Positions 35,340 through 48,417 are shown, counted from the first letter of the stretch. The stretch: 64,000 bases of DNA from Daphnia carinata (GCF_022539665.2 NC_081331.1:14292638-14356637), one strand, 5' to 3'. The notes: generated from the sequence alone by a model not told the origin. A program made the numbers and translations.

Positions 35340-38300
35340 TTAATCAAATTCACAAACATGACCACATCCAGTTGGACAATCCGTATTCCGGGCAAACCAC
35401 TCGCGAATGTGAAGTAAGTGACCACCGTGCGAACAACCTATCCCAGGGCGATTCAACGTTTTCGTTGAAATTTGTTGTCTTTTGTAAAGTAATGCCTCAT
35501 TTAATAATACCTCGACACCAGACGTAGAGGCCTCGAACAACTAAATGACAAAGCGAACACGTGTTGGTGATGGTTTTGCAGGAATCACAGAGCCAACCAC
35601 GTCGCTGCAAGGCCCGACTGCACATATTGCAATGAGTTGGGTAGACATCGAACCGGAGTTGCACACTTTCACATTGCGACAATTTCACGACTAAAGCCGC
35701 CGTGTTCCATAAGCGACACCTACTAAGGCACTGGTATTGGAATAAAAGAAATGAATTCATTCACCAACATAAAATTTAGGTATAACTTACATCAATATAG
35801 GCGAGGATCCAATGCTCCACAGCCGATTCTTTTAACAAATGACGAATTCGATCTCCTAAAACTAAAATGAGCGTCACGGCAGTCTGGACATCACCTTCTT
35901 CGGCCATGTGGTAGACCATCTCGACGGCATTGGATACGCCACTCCAACATGTCGTACCGTGACTACTGGACGAGCCCGGCAGACATAAAAGGGCTGAGGT
36001 GGCATCCTCTACTTTAACCATTTGAGCTTCAATGCGAGTTCCGGCAAAGCAGTGACTGGCAATATGTTCTGGAGGAGGAGATCGATCTTTAATTTCATGA
36101 CGAGGTTGAAAGGCTTCGCTGGGTAAAATCCAATCCATCTGACTAGATTGCTGTTGTTGCAGCTGTTGTTGGTCTGTCTCCCCGCTAATTTTGTTCCCTT
36201 GCACAGAATCAGACGTGCCACCAAAGTCGTTCAACACGTCCGCCTCGGCATCTCCGAAGAAAAAGTCACTTGTGTTAAAGTGGGATCCAGTAGCGATGTG
36301 CGACAACATTATCTATTCAATCGAAACAGGTTGTTCAATATTCTATCTGAAGAAATACGGACTTGTTCACCTGTGAATCAATATCTTCCACCTCAGATTC
36401 GGCTTCTTCGCTGACTCCTCCAGAAGTGTCAGACACGCCTTTTTCATTACTATTAGACGTCGGTGCACTATTGCTATTGTTGGATCCACTTCCATTGACT
36501 AACGGTTCGTTTTGTTGGGACTGAGTTGGAAAAGTCACATTTCCCGACTGATGTCTCGTGCCAGGGCGCGAAGACGTGTCTTTGCTGGAATCTCCTGGCT
36601 CTGACTCTTCCTTAACTGGCACTGGCCGACTGGATCCGACTGATGCTGAAGTTGAAGCAAATTCCAAACCAGAAAAGCCAAACAGAAGTTTAATCACACG
36701 CCAAATGGTGGCCACTTGAAGTCGGCCGGCATTTGCGGCCACTACTGCATTATGGTCGCAAATTTCACCAAGGGATTTCCCCGTCGTTGTCTGCAGCCAG
36801 TAATTGCGAGCGCAATCCCGAAAGACTTGCGCAGGGGTCGGTTTATCGTTCTCAAATACATATATGGAACACCGAACGGCTGGATAGTCTTCTGATTCCG
36901 ATTTTGATTTCCTCGATCTACACACGCAAATCATGTAAAGTTTACTTCATCCAATAAAACATTTACTCAACTTACAGAGTTGGATGTTTATTCTTCTTGG
37001 AATTCCTATCTACGGAGGCTAAAGTCAGACTTCCCTTGGAATTATAAGTGACGCAGATGGGATTCGCTTTCTCCATTGGTCTTTCCGCATCTGCAATTAC
37101 GTGTTGGATGAGATAGGAATCCTTGAGATAAAAAAAAAAAACAGGTTGAATTCAAATTTTTAAGAAATTTTGATTTAAAAAACCAACTTTGCTAGTGGAT
37201 AACAGAACGTCCGGTGAGCCTCTCCAAGCAATTCCAGTCGTAATGTCTTTATGGTCGTTGAAGGAAGCGTGCGGGATATAAGGTCGTCGCACATCCCACA
37301 CGTGAATCGCACTGTCAATCACGAGGGCGCAACTGGCGATGTGATGCATCCTTTGTGGGCGCCATTTAATACGACCCACAGATGCCATAGTCGTCACCGT
37401 GTACTCCAACACCGGTCGGTAACCCAAATCCCATACCTATTTGTGAATTATTCGTAGACAGGCATGAGAAGAAAATAGAAATGTTTTTGTTTTTTTAACA
37501 GACCTTGACGGCACGATCTCTGCCTGCTGTAGCTAGCCACGTTTTGTTTTCTGGATGCCAATCACAAGCAAAAACAGGACCACTATGAGCGGTAAACTGT
37601 TTTTCGCATCGATCTTGGCGACGTAGATCCCACAACTGGACTGTACCGTTCTCCGAAACAGCGGCGAAACTGAAGCACTGGTGTGGGTTGAATTGGACAT
37701 CACGTACACTTTCAGCGTTACTAGACGTTTGGCAAGAGACGAAGAAAAGAGATTATTTAATGTAAAGTCAAGCTGTTGAGGAACCTATTAACCTGATAAA
37801 TGTCATGGCAGCTACTTTCATTCGAATGTCAAAGTACTTCATTGTGCCATCCTGAGAGCCAGATAGCAACATGTTTTGTTCTGATCCATGAAATGTCACC
37901 TAATCTTTCCCACAAACCAATATTTAAAAACCACACACTATAGTTTTAAATCTGTCTAAGATGTTTGTAAATCTGTGAGGAACCTTATTAACAGTTCTTT
38001 TGTGATCATTATAAATTGTTTCCTGTTTCAGTTTGATAGATTTCTGAATATTCCATAGAACAACTGCTCCATTAGTGGCTGCCGTGGCTAACCATTGTTC
38101 TACAATACACAGAGTTGACAGAATTTCATATGAATCGTAAAATTAAGTAAGCTAACTTACCATCCACAGGGTTCCAGGAGGCATCATTACAAGAAAAATT
38201 TAAATTTGAATTCTTTCCTGTTCGGATGTTGTCTCTTTCTACAAAACCTGTATCTTTTATTTCACACACTTTGAATACTGTAAATAAGAAAACAGAGGTA

Positions 38301-38447
38301 TACAAACGTAAGGTTAGAAAATGTTTAACGCCCTTAAAAACTGACAAGATTACCATTTCTGCCGGTAACTACCACTTTATTGCAGTCTCGGCTGAGGGCG
38401 AGGGTATTGATGGGTCCCTCTTGCATCAATGTCATGTGTTGCATCAT
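35340..38447 (-). CDS. WDR24: GATOR2 subunit WDR24
   Basis: WDR24 is part of GATOR2, which activates mTORC1 in response to amino acids at the lysosome by opposing GATOR1; its RING has been linked to ubiquitin ligase activity. Eleven exons (38354-38447, 38161-38277, 37984-38099, 37793-37899, 37504-37720, 37188-37436, 36976-37121, 36371-36917, 35791-36312, 35511-35730, 35340-35437) give 810 residues. The WD40 propeller is at ~20-345 ([75 protein letters not shown]). A helical middle part carries a poly-Gln tract. The C-terminal zinc ribbon and RING supply paired cysteines ([31 protein letters not shown]). Confidence 0.95.
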
Positions 38448-39058
38448 TGTGTCAATGCAACCCAAGTGTTACTACACAAGTAAATTGCATTAAAAGCTCT
38501 TGAGATCGTATGAAATTTTGTTGTCGGAGGGAACTACGGTAGGACAAAGGGAATAGAGAAATTGACAACATCAAAACATCAACAATCATGACGTCGTCTG
38601 TCAATTAACAGCATTGCCGCTTCTATTCCACGTAACGGATCGCGTAATTCGAAGGAATAAATCATAAATTTATTTTTTGCTACTATCAGTGTGGCATAAT
38701 TTTTGCTTTCATTTAAAAAAAAATGAATAAAGAAAAAGTTTTATTTTGTTCGAGAACACAAAACGGTGAAAGAACTAGCACAAATATAAAATGTGATGTG
38801 TCAATAATCCATTGGCAATGCGATGGAAGCAAATGAGTTAATTTCTTTTTGGTAGAGGTGATTAGTGAGTTAAATTAAAATTCATAAAAATGAGAATGTC
38901 TTTGGGATGAGTTGCCTCGTGCGTGCTGAGATTCAGCCAAATTCATCAACTCAGAGAGTTGATTTCGCACTGTTTGACTAGTGTCTCTGCATATATTTGC
39001 ATTTAAAACCCACAAGTTCTGGGATTTTACGACTACGTAATTTTCGGTAGACGTGCTT
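38448..39058. other. WDR24 5' flank and phosphatase 3' UTR
   Basis: It lies between the WDR24 start and the stop of the upstream phosphatase gene on the same strand. No other feature is seen. Confidence 0.5.
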
Positions 39059-42000
39059 TTAAACTTGGGAGCTCTCGATGATGCATTCGCAAACATACTG
39101 GAACTGAATCTAGTTAACAAAACAGATTATTTTTATAATTCAAAGTTTCAACGTAATGATTTCTTACTGATGTTTGCAGCATCATCGGTCTCTGATCGCG
39201 CATCAGTTTCACCAAATGAATTGGATTGACAGCGCAATCGGCTTGCATCAATCGCATGGCAGAATCCAAGAGGATAAAAGCTCCTGTACGGCCGATTCCG
39301 GCTGAACAATGAACCAAAACGACCGGTCCTTCTTCGCAATCACTGCCGCTGTATGTTTGGACATGACGGACGTAATCGAGAAATTGACAGGCCAGAACCG
39401 GAGCTCCGTGATCCGGCCATTCTAGATATTGCAAATGCGAGATGACTCGCATTTCTCCAGTCCGTTCGTCTGTGACGAGGAATTCTCGATGAACGAACGG
39501 GCCTAAATGGTCCAACTTGGCTTGGCAAATAATCACAAGTTGACCTGCTCGTACAATTTCGTCCATTTCTGGCCAATAACTAAATAAAACAAATTGATTT
39601 TAGAAGCTATGGAATGTGATGGGATGACAATTACCGATGACATTTAATGCGGCCACGCTCCGCTTCCTGTGTCACCATGGCTATGGTACGGATTCCTTCA
39701 TGTTGCCACACAAGTGACCAAAAATCTTCAACAGTGTGCGGAAGAGGTCCTTGTGTTGCTACGTAACGGAGGGTTTTATTACCACCTGGCATCGGAATAT
39801 TAATGTAACTAGCGTTGATGTAATTTTCATCTTGATTATGACAAGAGGAGAGCACAACTCGGTTACAATCATCTGTAGAAAAAAAGCACAAGTTAGCCAA
39901 TAATTAAGGGGGAAAAAAATTAAAACTTACATGGAAAAATATCTCCATATCGATTCTTCTGTATATTCTCGTCGCGACGAGCTATACTGGACGACAGTTC
40001 GGGCCTGGAACGAGGTAACAGATCAAAATGTGATAGGATACGACCAGTACGAAGTCCATCTATTATGGCTGCCACGCTTTCTTTGGGAGACATTTCTGGT
40101 GGCTCCAAAACATATTGAACGGGAGGATCTTCCTCTTGTTCTGTCCAGCGATAGCCAGTACGTCGAAGGGATAACGTCAATGAGGACTGTCTTGCTGCTC
40201 TAAATAGCTCCATCAGTTCTGCTTGAGTCAGGCATTCAACAGGATGACCCTCGACGGCCACCAACTCGTCACCAACATGCATGGGTGGGTAGCTCATGTC
40301 TGCCGAGCTATTGGGCAAGAGGCGTGATAGGCGGGCACTGGCTCGTTCTTTTTCAAAACGCAAATTGAAACCAAAAACGCCAGAGGCATCTGCTTTCAAT
40401 CGGACATCAAACTGATCAGTCGAATGACGTGAACAAGAGACTGATGGGGACGCATCCGATAGATAGAGCGGTAGACGGATGTCGGGTTGCGAATCTTCAT
40501 CTGCATATTCGAAACTTTGCATGCCATTTGGAATGAAAGCTGCAGCAGAAATGGGCGATGGGCTGTCATTTTCCAAGGAAGGAATTGCTTCTTTAATGCC
40601 ACTTTTGCAATCATCGTCATCTAAGCTTCCAGGTAAACTACTGGACCAAGCTGGACGTGGCGGTGTACCCTCAGTAGTTGATTGGATTTTATGAAGATGG
40701 TCATATCGACGGTAAGTAATAGAACGACGATCAACTGCCACCCTGGCTGAAGGCTCTCGTACATTGTAGCACGATTGTACGGTGAACAGTTTGCGAAAGA
40801 CCGGCCAGACGCCTTTCGTGATTTGTTTTGGGTCCACTTGTCGACAACCCAAACGGAAAAAAGAATGCTGCTCGATGCAGTTCTTCCATAGCCGTTTAGC
40901 TGCTCGTTTGGTGGGTAACAAGAAACCCACAACTGTATCGTACTCTTCAAACTGCAAAACAGAATTCCTTCTTTCATTTTCTATTAGAAAAAAAATATTA
41001 AACTTAATTACTTTTTCATGCTGTAACTGAACGAAGAAGCGTTTTTTCTTGTAGAACAGCCGCAAAATTTTACACCACGCAAATGAATTGATTCGTACAT
41101 TATTGCTAGATCGATATATCGACAAATTACGTCCCGATATACCCAACAAGATTGATTTTCCTTTAGCATCCTAAAGCACAACGAACCATGCAAGAAATAA
41201 GATGTTACAATGGATTTACCAAATTATTTTCCAACTTACTTTGACAGGGTGCAGATCAACCCCGTATAGTTCGACTCTTCTAACGTGATCCAAAAAGTTG
41301 GTTTGGGCTTTTTCAATAGACTGTTCTCTGAAACAGAATAAGAAAGTAATATCAACAATTAACTTGTTAAGACATCTACAGAAGGTACTTCAACAGTCCT
41401 CGAAGCTCCAAGATAACCGAGGTGTTCTCTTTTACAACAGTAGGAACACTCCCTATATTAGAAATGTTAGTCAAATCATCAGCTTCTGAGCTGATTGGGC
41501 CATAGGTAGCTGTAAATCAGAAAGCAAATATTTAACCAAACACTGAATATTATTCTTCATTTTTTCAATTTATACCTTGAAGATAGTAACTTGTTAAAAG
41601 GCAGCAAGTTTGAGGGCTGGTAGGCAAGGAACCATTAACCACTTTTTTCCAAGTCTGCAGGAAAAAGAGCCATCGGGTCTGCTCATCAAGTAACTGGCTG
41701 GGATTTTCAACATAATATTTGACTTCAAAGTTGAGATGAACTTGACCAGTAGAGCCTATCATAGAACACACATTTGTTTTGAACAGAAGCAAACGGTAAA
41801 GCAAATATCTATTTATCTCACATTTAAATTGATGAGATAGAGATTTCTCAAATTCTAACCAACAACAGCCTAAATGAACCCCAGGAAAGGAGAGTCCAAA
41901 ATATTGGGGTTCTCGAAGGCTGAAACGCTGGATCACCTGATCCATTAAAGACTTTCCATCATCCTTTCCCTACAAGTCAAACAGAAACAAATTAACACAA

Positions 42001-42161
42001 ATCTTGAAGTTCTGCATGAAAATTATGGAATGGGCGGAAAGACTTGCATTGCACCGAAAAAGGAGAGCTGTTTGATCAAGTAAATGTACGACGCAATGCA
42101 GATTTTTTTGCGATCGCCTTGTGCGTTTTTGGTTAGATTTATCTCTCCGATGCTGATTCAT
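39059..42161 (-). CDS. Ptpmeg: FERM-PDZ protein tyrosine phosphatase (Ptpmeg/PTPN4 type)
   Basis: A non-receptor tyrosine phosphatase at the membrane cytoskeleton; the fly gene acts in neuronal wiring. Ten exons (42048-42161, 41822-41969, 41576-41755, 41389-41509, 41240-41327, 41012-41170, 39931-40951, 39635-39872, 39168-39579, 39059-39109) give 843 residues. The FERM domain spans ~12-315 (LHCVVHLLDQTALLF, EYFGL-like REPQYFGLSF, FFLQTWKKVVNGSLP, LWKNCIEQHSFFRL). PDZ is at 452-534 (GVFGFNLRFE, HVGDELVAVEGHPV). The PTP domain has KNRYGDIFPY, ENYINASYI, WPDHG (D746) and the P-loop HCSAGIGRTG (C781, R787), so it should be active. The first intron starts with GCAAGT, a GC-AG type. The 60-base intron at 40952-41011 is open in frame, so retention would add 20 residues. 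The start is the first in-frame ATG. Confidence 0.92.
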
Positions 42162-43225
42162 TTTGTTGCTTACTTCAACCCTACTGCACCTCAAACTTTC
42201 GTGACATCAGGATATCCATTGCACGTAAACAATGACTCCAGCTGTCCAGCGTCAATATCGATCCGTGACAGTCGTCTGCTCCAAAAAATTGGGTTCAAAT
42301 CGATTCCACAACCTCGATATTTACCGATTTCGATGCAACTTTTACAGCTCGTCAAAACCAAAGTTTATTTGTCCAGGGCGCATAAATAATAGCCCAACAA
42401 TCACCTACTTATAACCCTCAGTTCCATTAACTTGTGGTTTGTCAGCTATCATGGGAGGTGTTTGGCACACTGAAATGTTGTCTGCACACCTTCCCGGCAA
42501 CGCCCGTCCTAATCTGTCTAATGTTTGGCGGCAATGACTTTGACGATCATGACATGTTTCAATGAATGCCATTCCTACTTAACGGGATATTGTTGAAATT
42601 CGAAAATTCAATCAAGCTGTATCACCAACAAATAAAATCAAACCCTACGTGATCCAGGTACACCTGTGTTCATCTCCGTCTGCTATTGCAATAATATTAA
42701 CCGTGGACAAAATCCCTGATGTTTCTTTTAATTTGCTTGTTTCAATCCACTCAATTTTGAAACAATCAATCACATAAACTGACTTTCAAAAGGATCTTCG
42801 CTTTTCCGTTCATTTAACTTTTGCAGTCACTACGCCGTTACGTGAAACGAATACCATGTAGACAGGCTTGTTTCTAATATAGTTGATCAATGTTTCAACA
42901 ATGAATTTAACTTTCACCCACGAAATTCGGGAAAAATTAACATGGTTATTTGAAAGAAGTCGAAGAACAAATCTTGTTGTCGAATTCTGATTGGGCCACA
43001 TGTATACTAACGTGTCCCGCCTGCGGCACTGAGCTGTTACCTGTTGTTTTTCTACCATACCCTTCCGAGAAAGACGAAGAAAACTCGTCTGGTCTGTGAT
43101 AGCCTTGGCAGTGAGGGCTCGTCGTTTGGCGGCGTCGAACCATCGAGTGTAAAACCATAATTTCATTAAAAGTTGTTCCCTTCGTTCACCTGTCACTCGA
43201 GGAGCAGACAAACTACAAAATCAAA
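42162..43225. other. Divergent region between Ptpmeg and PDIA4
   Basis: 1064 bases separate the two outward-facing starts. No clear TATA box or other coding feature is seen. Regulatory content is inferred from position. Confidence 0.45.
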
Positions 43226-45752
43226 ATGTTAACTAGAAGAGATTGGCCGATCTTTATCCTGCTGTCTTCGCTGTTTTGCATATCTTTTGCTGCAGAACAA
43301 GCTGAATTCATACCAAACGACGGTGGTAAGTCTCAATATTTAAAAGTTGGCTTTTCAAGGTTGGGAATGTCATAAAAAAGATAAACGTGTTGACTAACCT
43401 AGAGAAAGTGCACAGTGCCCTTTCAGCTTTCCCCTCTTCGCACTGACGAGGACAAAAAAAAGCAGGAAAAGAAGTCAAGGTCCAATGGTCATGACTGTAC
43501 ATGCAGCATTTCACTGGGTTATTTAACTATTTTTTTCCTCATCCAAGCCCATTCCTGAAATGCAACACAAATCAAATTTGATGTCAATAACATACTAACG
43601 ATATTATCGCGTTGACAGATATACAAGTGGTGGATGGAAGAGGTGGAAACTACAAATTCATTGAAGAAGATGAAGTGATAATCCTGACGAGGGAAAATTT
43701 CCACTATTTCATCATGTCAAGGCCCACGGTCCTCGTCGAATTCTATGCTCCATGGTAATTGGATTATGGCTGAACGATTACCTAAGTTTCACGTCTCCTT
43801 GTTACGGCAACAGGTGTGGACATTGCAAGGATTTGGTTCCAGAATATTCGAAAGCTGCGGAGACACTCAAGAAAGAAAATATTCCATTAGCCAAAGTTGA
43901 TGCAACGAAAGAGGGTGAACTGGCAGTGGAATTTATGATCAGCGGTATACCATGTCAGGAATGATTGGATTTATCACATTCTTAACTTACTTTGTCCCTG
44001 TTAGGTTATCCAAGCTTAATCTTATTCCGTGATGGCAAGAAAATCGACCAATACCAAGGAGAACGCAATGCGTTCGGTACAACCACAAACTTTGATTCAC
44101 TAATACCCAAGGATTAATCAAAGTAATTTTTTAAAACAGCAATTATTGACTACATGAGGGAGAAAACTGATCCCAACTGGAAACCTCCATTGCCTCCCGT
44201 TATTGAACTCACGTCAGAAAATTTCGAAAAAACCGTTACCGATTCCAAGCTGATTCTCGTCCAATTTTACGCTCCTTATTGCAGCCATTGCAAACAGGTA
44301 CATAATCACTTTAAATTGAATAGTGGAAACGCAAATTCACCTTAAATTATCAGATGCAACCAGAATACGAAGCAGCTGCTAGATCCTTGTTGGAATACGG
44401 CATTCCTCTGGCTAAGGTAGATGGTACAAGCGAGAAGGCTTTGACCGATAGTTTCCAAATCACTGGCTACCCACAAATGCGTGTCTTCCGAAAAGGACGT
44501 GTGTTCGAGTACAAAGGACCGAGAGAACATCGAGGTATCGTTGATCACATGAAGGAACTTGCACGTCCAGCCTCCAAGCTCGTTAATTCATTGGGTGAAC
44601 TTAAAAGTGAGATGGATCGCACTGAAGCCACTGTTGTAGGCTTCTTTTCTTCTAAATCGCCTCTTTATGAAGAGTACATGGCAGCATCTGAAGAATTAAG
44701 AGGTTAGTATGATTAATGTATGTTAATGCGAAATTCTAACAATAAATATTGGTTCACAGGTATTTTAACATGTCTACATACCTTCGAGAAAGATGTTGCA
44801 TCCCATTACAAAGTTATTCCTGATTCGATCGTCGTCTATCAGCCAGAAATTTTTCATTCTGAATACGAGAAATCATCACATGAATTTCTTCAATTAAAAG
44901 CCAGGGGTAATGCCAAAGACATTGTGAATTTCGTCAAAGAGAAAAGCGTGCCATTAGTGGGTCAACGTACAAAACGCAATGAGGCGTTTCAAATATTCCA
45001 CCAAACCATTGATTGTCGTCTATTACGATGTTAATTTCGACCATCAATATGTCAAGGATACGCAGTTCATTCGTAAAAAGGTCCTGGAAGTGGCAAAAAT
45101 ATTTCAAAATAGTAATGCAAAATTTGCCATCAGCAACGAAGATGAGTACCTTGATGAACTGCGAAGTCTCAACTTAGCTGACGTTAACGAAGATATTAAA
45201 GTGGCAGCATTCGATGGCCAGAAATTCAGGATGGAACCTATGGACGAATTTGATCCACAAGAAGTTAAAAAATTTATTGACTCATTATCAAGTGGCAAAG
45301 GCAAACCGTATTACAAATCCCAGCCAGTGCCAAAAGTCCAAGAGGGTCCCGTCCTGAACGTCGTTGCCAACTCATTCGCCGAAGAAGTTCTTCAGCCCAA
45401 AAAAGACGTTCTCATTGAATTTTATGCTCCTTGGTGCGGCCACTGCAAAGCCCTGGAACCTGAATACAAGAAATTGGCCAAAAAGATGAAGAAAGCCAAT
45501 CCAAATTTAATTGTGGCAAAAATGGACGCGACGGCCAATGATCTCCATCCTATATTCGGCCAGATAAAAGGCTATCCTACCATCTTCTTCTTGCCAGTTG
45601 CTCATAAACAAGAGCCGGTTCCATATACAGGAGGGGATTTTACTTATAAATCGTTAAAAACGTTTGTCGATCAGCAGTCCAGCGTCATTCTAACTGACGA
45701 AGAAAGAATGGGTTTACCTTCGATAGAAAAACGCGAAGTTGATGAGCTATGA
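43226..45752 (+). CDS. PDIA4: Protein disulfide isomerase A4 (ERp72)
   Basis: An ER oxidoreductase that forms and rearranges disulfides. Seven exons: 43226-43325, 43619-43754, 43814-43944, 44005-44076, 44140-44297, 44354-44702 and 44760-45752. The N-terminal signal peptide ([15 protein letters not shown]) is followed by two thioredoxin a-domains with CGHC (80-83) and CSHC (194-197), two b-type domains, and a third a-domain with CGHC (~541-544). It ends in the ER retention signal VDEL. The second active site, CSHC rather than CGHC, is unusual. The exon total is one base over a multiple of three. In exon 7 the frame must shift near the TTT at 44987-44989 to pass from RTKRNEA to [12 protein letters not shown], as the family requires. 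This is an extra base, either an assembly error or a real frameshift. With it, about 645 residues. Confidence 0.92.
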
Positions 45753-46503
45753 ATCTAATTGATTATTGTTATCTCTTGCCTTGTATGTTTGTTGTTATTA
45801 ATCTTAAGATGTAAACGAATGTGTGAACGACCAATCGAAAATTGTTACGAATAAAAATAATAACAAGACAGAATCTCTGCAAAGGCCAGTTTGAATAGTA
45901 CTTACAGAATCGCATAATCCTGACTGCCAAGAGCTCCTGGCGTCGTACATACACCTTGAGTCGCTTGTTAATTTCAATTCCTTCTTCTTTTAAATGGATT
46001 CCAGATGATAATGATCCGCTGATGCGAAAAATATAAAACAAATAGAAAAAGACTTATATTTACCGCGTCAGTTCAATATTCAGAATGATTGTATCTTGCT
46101 TAACGATAAAAGATGACAACTTACATTAAAGATGACGAGATTCCATAACATTTAACTGCCCAATTGAAATAACTCATTAGATGGCCAATTTTCTCGTAGG
46201 ATACTTCGATAAGGCCGGCTGGTTCTTCTTGCTTTTAGATAGCTTTCTAGCAAATGAACGGGAAAGCCTGCTATGATAACTTGATTTCCTCCAAAATGCG
46301 ATTCATATAATCTTGTATGGTTTATATTCCATGTAACGGCTGAAATCTGTTAGCAATTTGGTCCATGAAATTGAACCGTATTGTCCTCCCACTTGGCAAA
46401 TGATGGATCTTTTTTTTATATTGCAAATCTCATAAGAATTTTGCTTAGCCCTCCCTCACTCTTAATTCACGTACACAGAGGAATTTTTTTTAGTATCTCA
46501 TGG
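45753..46503 (-). other. Uncertain minus-strand open stretches
   Basis: Two open stretches with splice-like ends lie on the minus strand. One at about 46160-46360 reads ESHFGGNQVIIAGFPVHLLE and onward. The other, at about 45908-46030, reads EEGIEINKRLKVYVRRQE and ends at a strong donor (CT|GTAAGT). They may be exons of an unrecognised gene, possibly continuing the coiled-coil gene upstream, or chance. I cannot join them convincingly. Confidence 0.25.
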
Positions 46504-47442
46504 TTAATGTTTACCATGATTCTGTTTCTCTTCAGGTTTCGACAATCCGATAGCAGGCGATTCGATTTTGTGCCGAAACAAGTGGTCCTGCAGGGTATTA
46601 TAAAGCTGTAATTTGGCTGGCAAAAGATCGGCTTTCATACGATCAGATACTTCTTGTACTTCAGAATTCGACAAAGAAGTTCTTTCGATTCTCTGGAGTT
46701 CCTTATCTACCAAAGTTTTTGAATATAGCTGCTGCTGATCTTTTAGGCATGACGCCTTGCTCTTATTTACTTTAGCCTTAAGATCAGCCAGTTGACGCTG
46801 GAGATTATTTGCACGACTAATGGCATGGCCACTTGTCAAAGTCAGAGCTTGAATCAAGTTTGTTTGCTTTGAAGTCCGTCGTTTTTCAGCATGTAGATGT
46901 CGCCGCAGATCTGCAATGATTGCTTCTAGATTACTTTGCTTATTGCTGTAGACATTATGTAGGTCTGACAAGGTTCTAATAAACATTATTTGTTCTCTGG
47001 CAGATTTTTCTTTTTCGAGTTTGAGTTCTTCACTTAATTCTGCGAATGAGACTTCTAATTCCAGGAACTTGTTCTCAACAGCTTTTACTGTTTTTGATTT
47101 TTCAGTATTAATTGTGTCATGATCAGCTAGGATATTTCCTTCCATTTTTTCTGTCTTTTGCATCAGCTGTAAAATTAACAAGATAAAAATTGGCAACTGA
47201 GCTACGAAATAAACAACTGTAATACCTTATACTGAGTTAAATTGTTCTCAGAACAGAAAAGACTAATCTCTGGTTTCACATCCTTATGTAGGGGTCGAAC
47301 CAACACAGAATGAGATTCTAATAAGCTGATGAATCCAGATGGAGAGGAGATGTAAAATCCTAAGGACCACAGTTCGGAAAATATTGAACAAATGGAAATG
47401 CATGCTAAAAAGAATATCTGGACAGTTGTCAACCAGTTGCAT
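46504..47442 (-). CDS. Coiled-coil protein, unknown family (5' end missing)
   Basis: Two exons, 47226-47442 and 46504-47166, join in phase 0 (TATAAG|CTGATG). The upstream part has a hydrophobic segment (VQIFFLACISICSIF), then GFISLLESHSVLVRPL. The downstream exon is about 220 residues of heptad-rich helix (ELEVSFAELSEELKLEKEKS, SNLEAIIADLRRHLHAEKRR, NNLQRQLADLKAKV). The upstream exon opens at an acceptor in phase 2, so a first coding exon must lie further right, but I could not place it. A donor near the stop (CATG|GTAAAC) could allow an alternative C-terminus. Function unknown. Confidence 0.55.
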
Positions 47443-47849
47443 CTGGGAATAGATTGATACTATTCATAAAATTAAAAAAATTTAACAAACTTCATAAGAT
47501 GCTTCTCCTACAAGAAATAAATTTCATGTTTCAATTACATTATTTTCGAATTTAAATGTTTATACTTTAACATATTTAAGAATAGAATATAATTTGGATG
47601 TCTTGACCATGCTTGTGTCACTAGCAGGTTAAGACACAGGCCATACAGGAATTAGTCACTAATATTTTAATCTTTTGACATGCAGACTCTAAGTTTAAAA
47701 AAACTGTTAAATTTAGGATAACGTACCGTCATGGAACAACAGATTTCATATCTTCCAGTGAAATTGGAATTAAGAATAAATGAACACCTGAAAGACGATA
47801 ACCGTTGGAAGGAACAAAGAATTGCAGCCTGAACAAAATACAAAACCTA

Positions 47850-47882
47850 TTCTGAACGTTGCCAAATTTAATAAATCGACCA
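47850..47882 (+). repeat. Dispersed copy of the 34-base repeat
   Basis: TATTCTGAACGTTGCCAAAT followed by TTAATAAATCGAC matches the tandem pair at 48418-48491, here as a single copy about 570 bases away. Confidence 0.75.
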
Positions 47883-48046
47883 TGGGATAATGGTGAAACC
47901 GTATCTCCAATGAAGCCTGTTTTCAAGGGGTGGGCGTGGCCTAACTGAGGAGACTTATAGCCAACGCCACCATTACTTAGGAATCGCCAACCACTGAATG
48001 GCAAAGGAGGAGATATACTAGTGTCGCGTTAGCGAAACATCTGCAA

Positions 48047-48115
48047 GTGCAATGGTCTAGTGGACAGAGCATTCCATTATTACACGGGAGTCTCGAGTTC
48101 GAATCCAGTATAAAA
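48047..48115 (+). repeat. tRNA-like sequence
   Basis: It has an A-box-like TGGTCTAGTGG, a B-box GAGTTCGAATCC and tRNA-like spacing, but no paired acceptor stem and a poor anticodon arm. It is probably a tRNA-derived repeat or tRNA pseudogene. Confidence 0.5.
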
Positions 48116-48417
48116 TTTTCTTTTTTCTCCTTTCCTAATGTAAAATGGCTAAAGTTTTGTTGATTTTTATTTTGTTAAGAAGCGACAAGTATAAATAAGA
48201 TTTTTTTCCACTTTTTCCACATTCTATTAATGGGACATGTCCCCTTGTTTGGACTTAGAAAATTTTTCAAGTAGGCGCAGCCTTTACTTTGTACTTCAAT
48301 ATCGGCCACTAAGCGTCTCTCACTATAGGTAACCTAGACCCCAAATAGCCTTCAGCCGAGATAGGCTGTTATAACGAAGAGTTGTTTCACCATCCTTTTA
48401 CACCATGAATCGACTGA

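Noticed and set aside
45769-46041. Frame of 90 codons next to PDIA4 as a gene
   Set aside because: It runs through a strong splice donor and AT-rich DNA. Only the first ~40 codons look coding, so it is reported as uncertain.
47729-48004. Minus-strand frame as the 5' exon of the coiled-coil gene
   Set aside because: It includes a copy of the 34-base repeat, lacks an ATG at its head, and no donor gives the phase needed for the exon starting at 47442.
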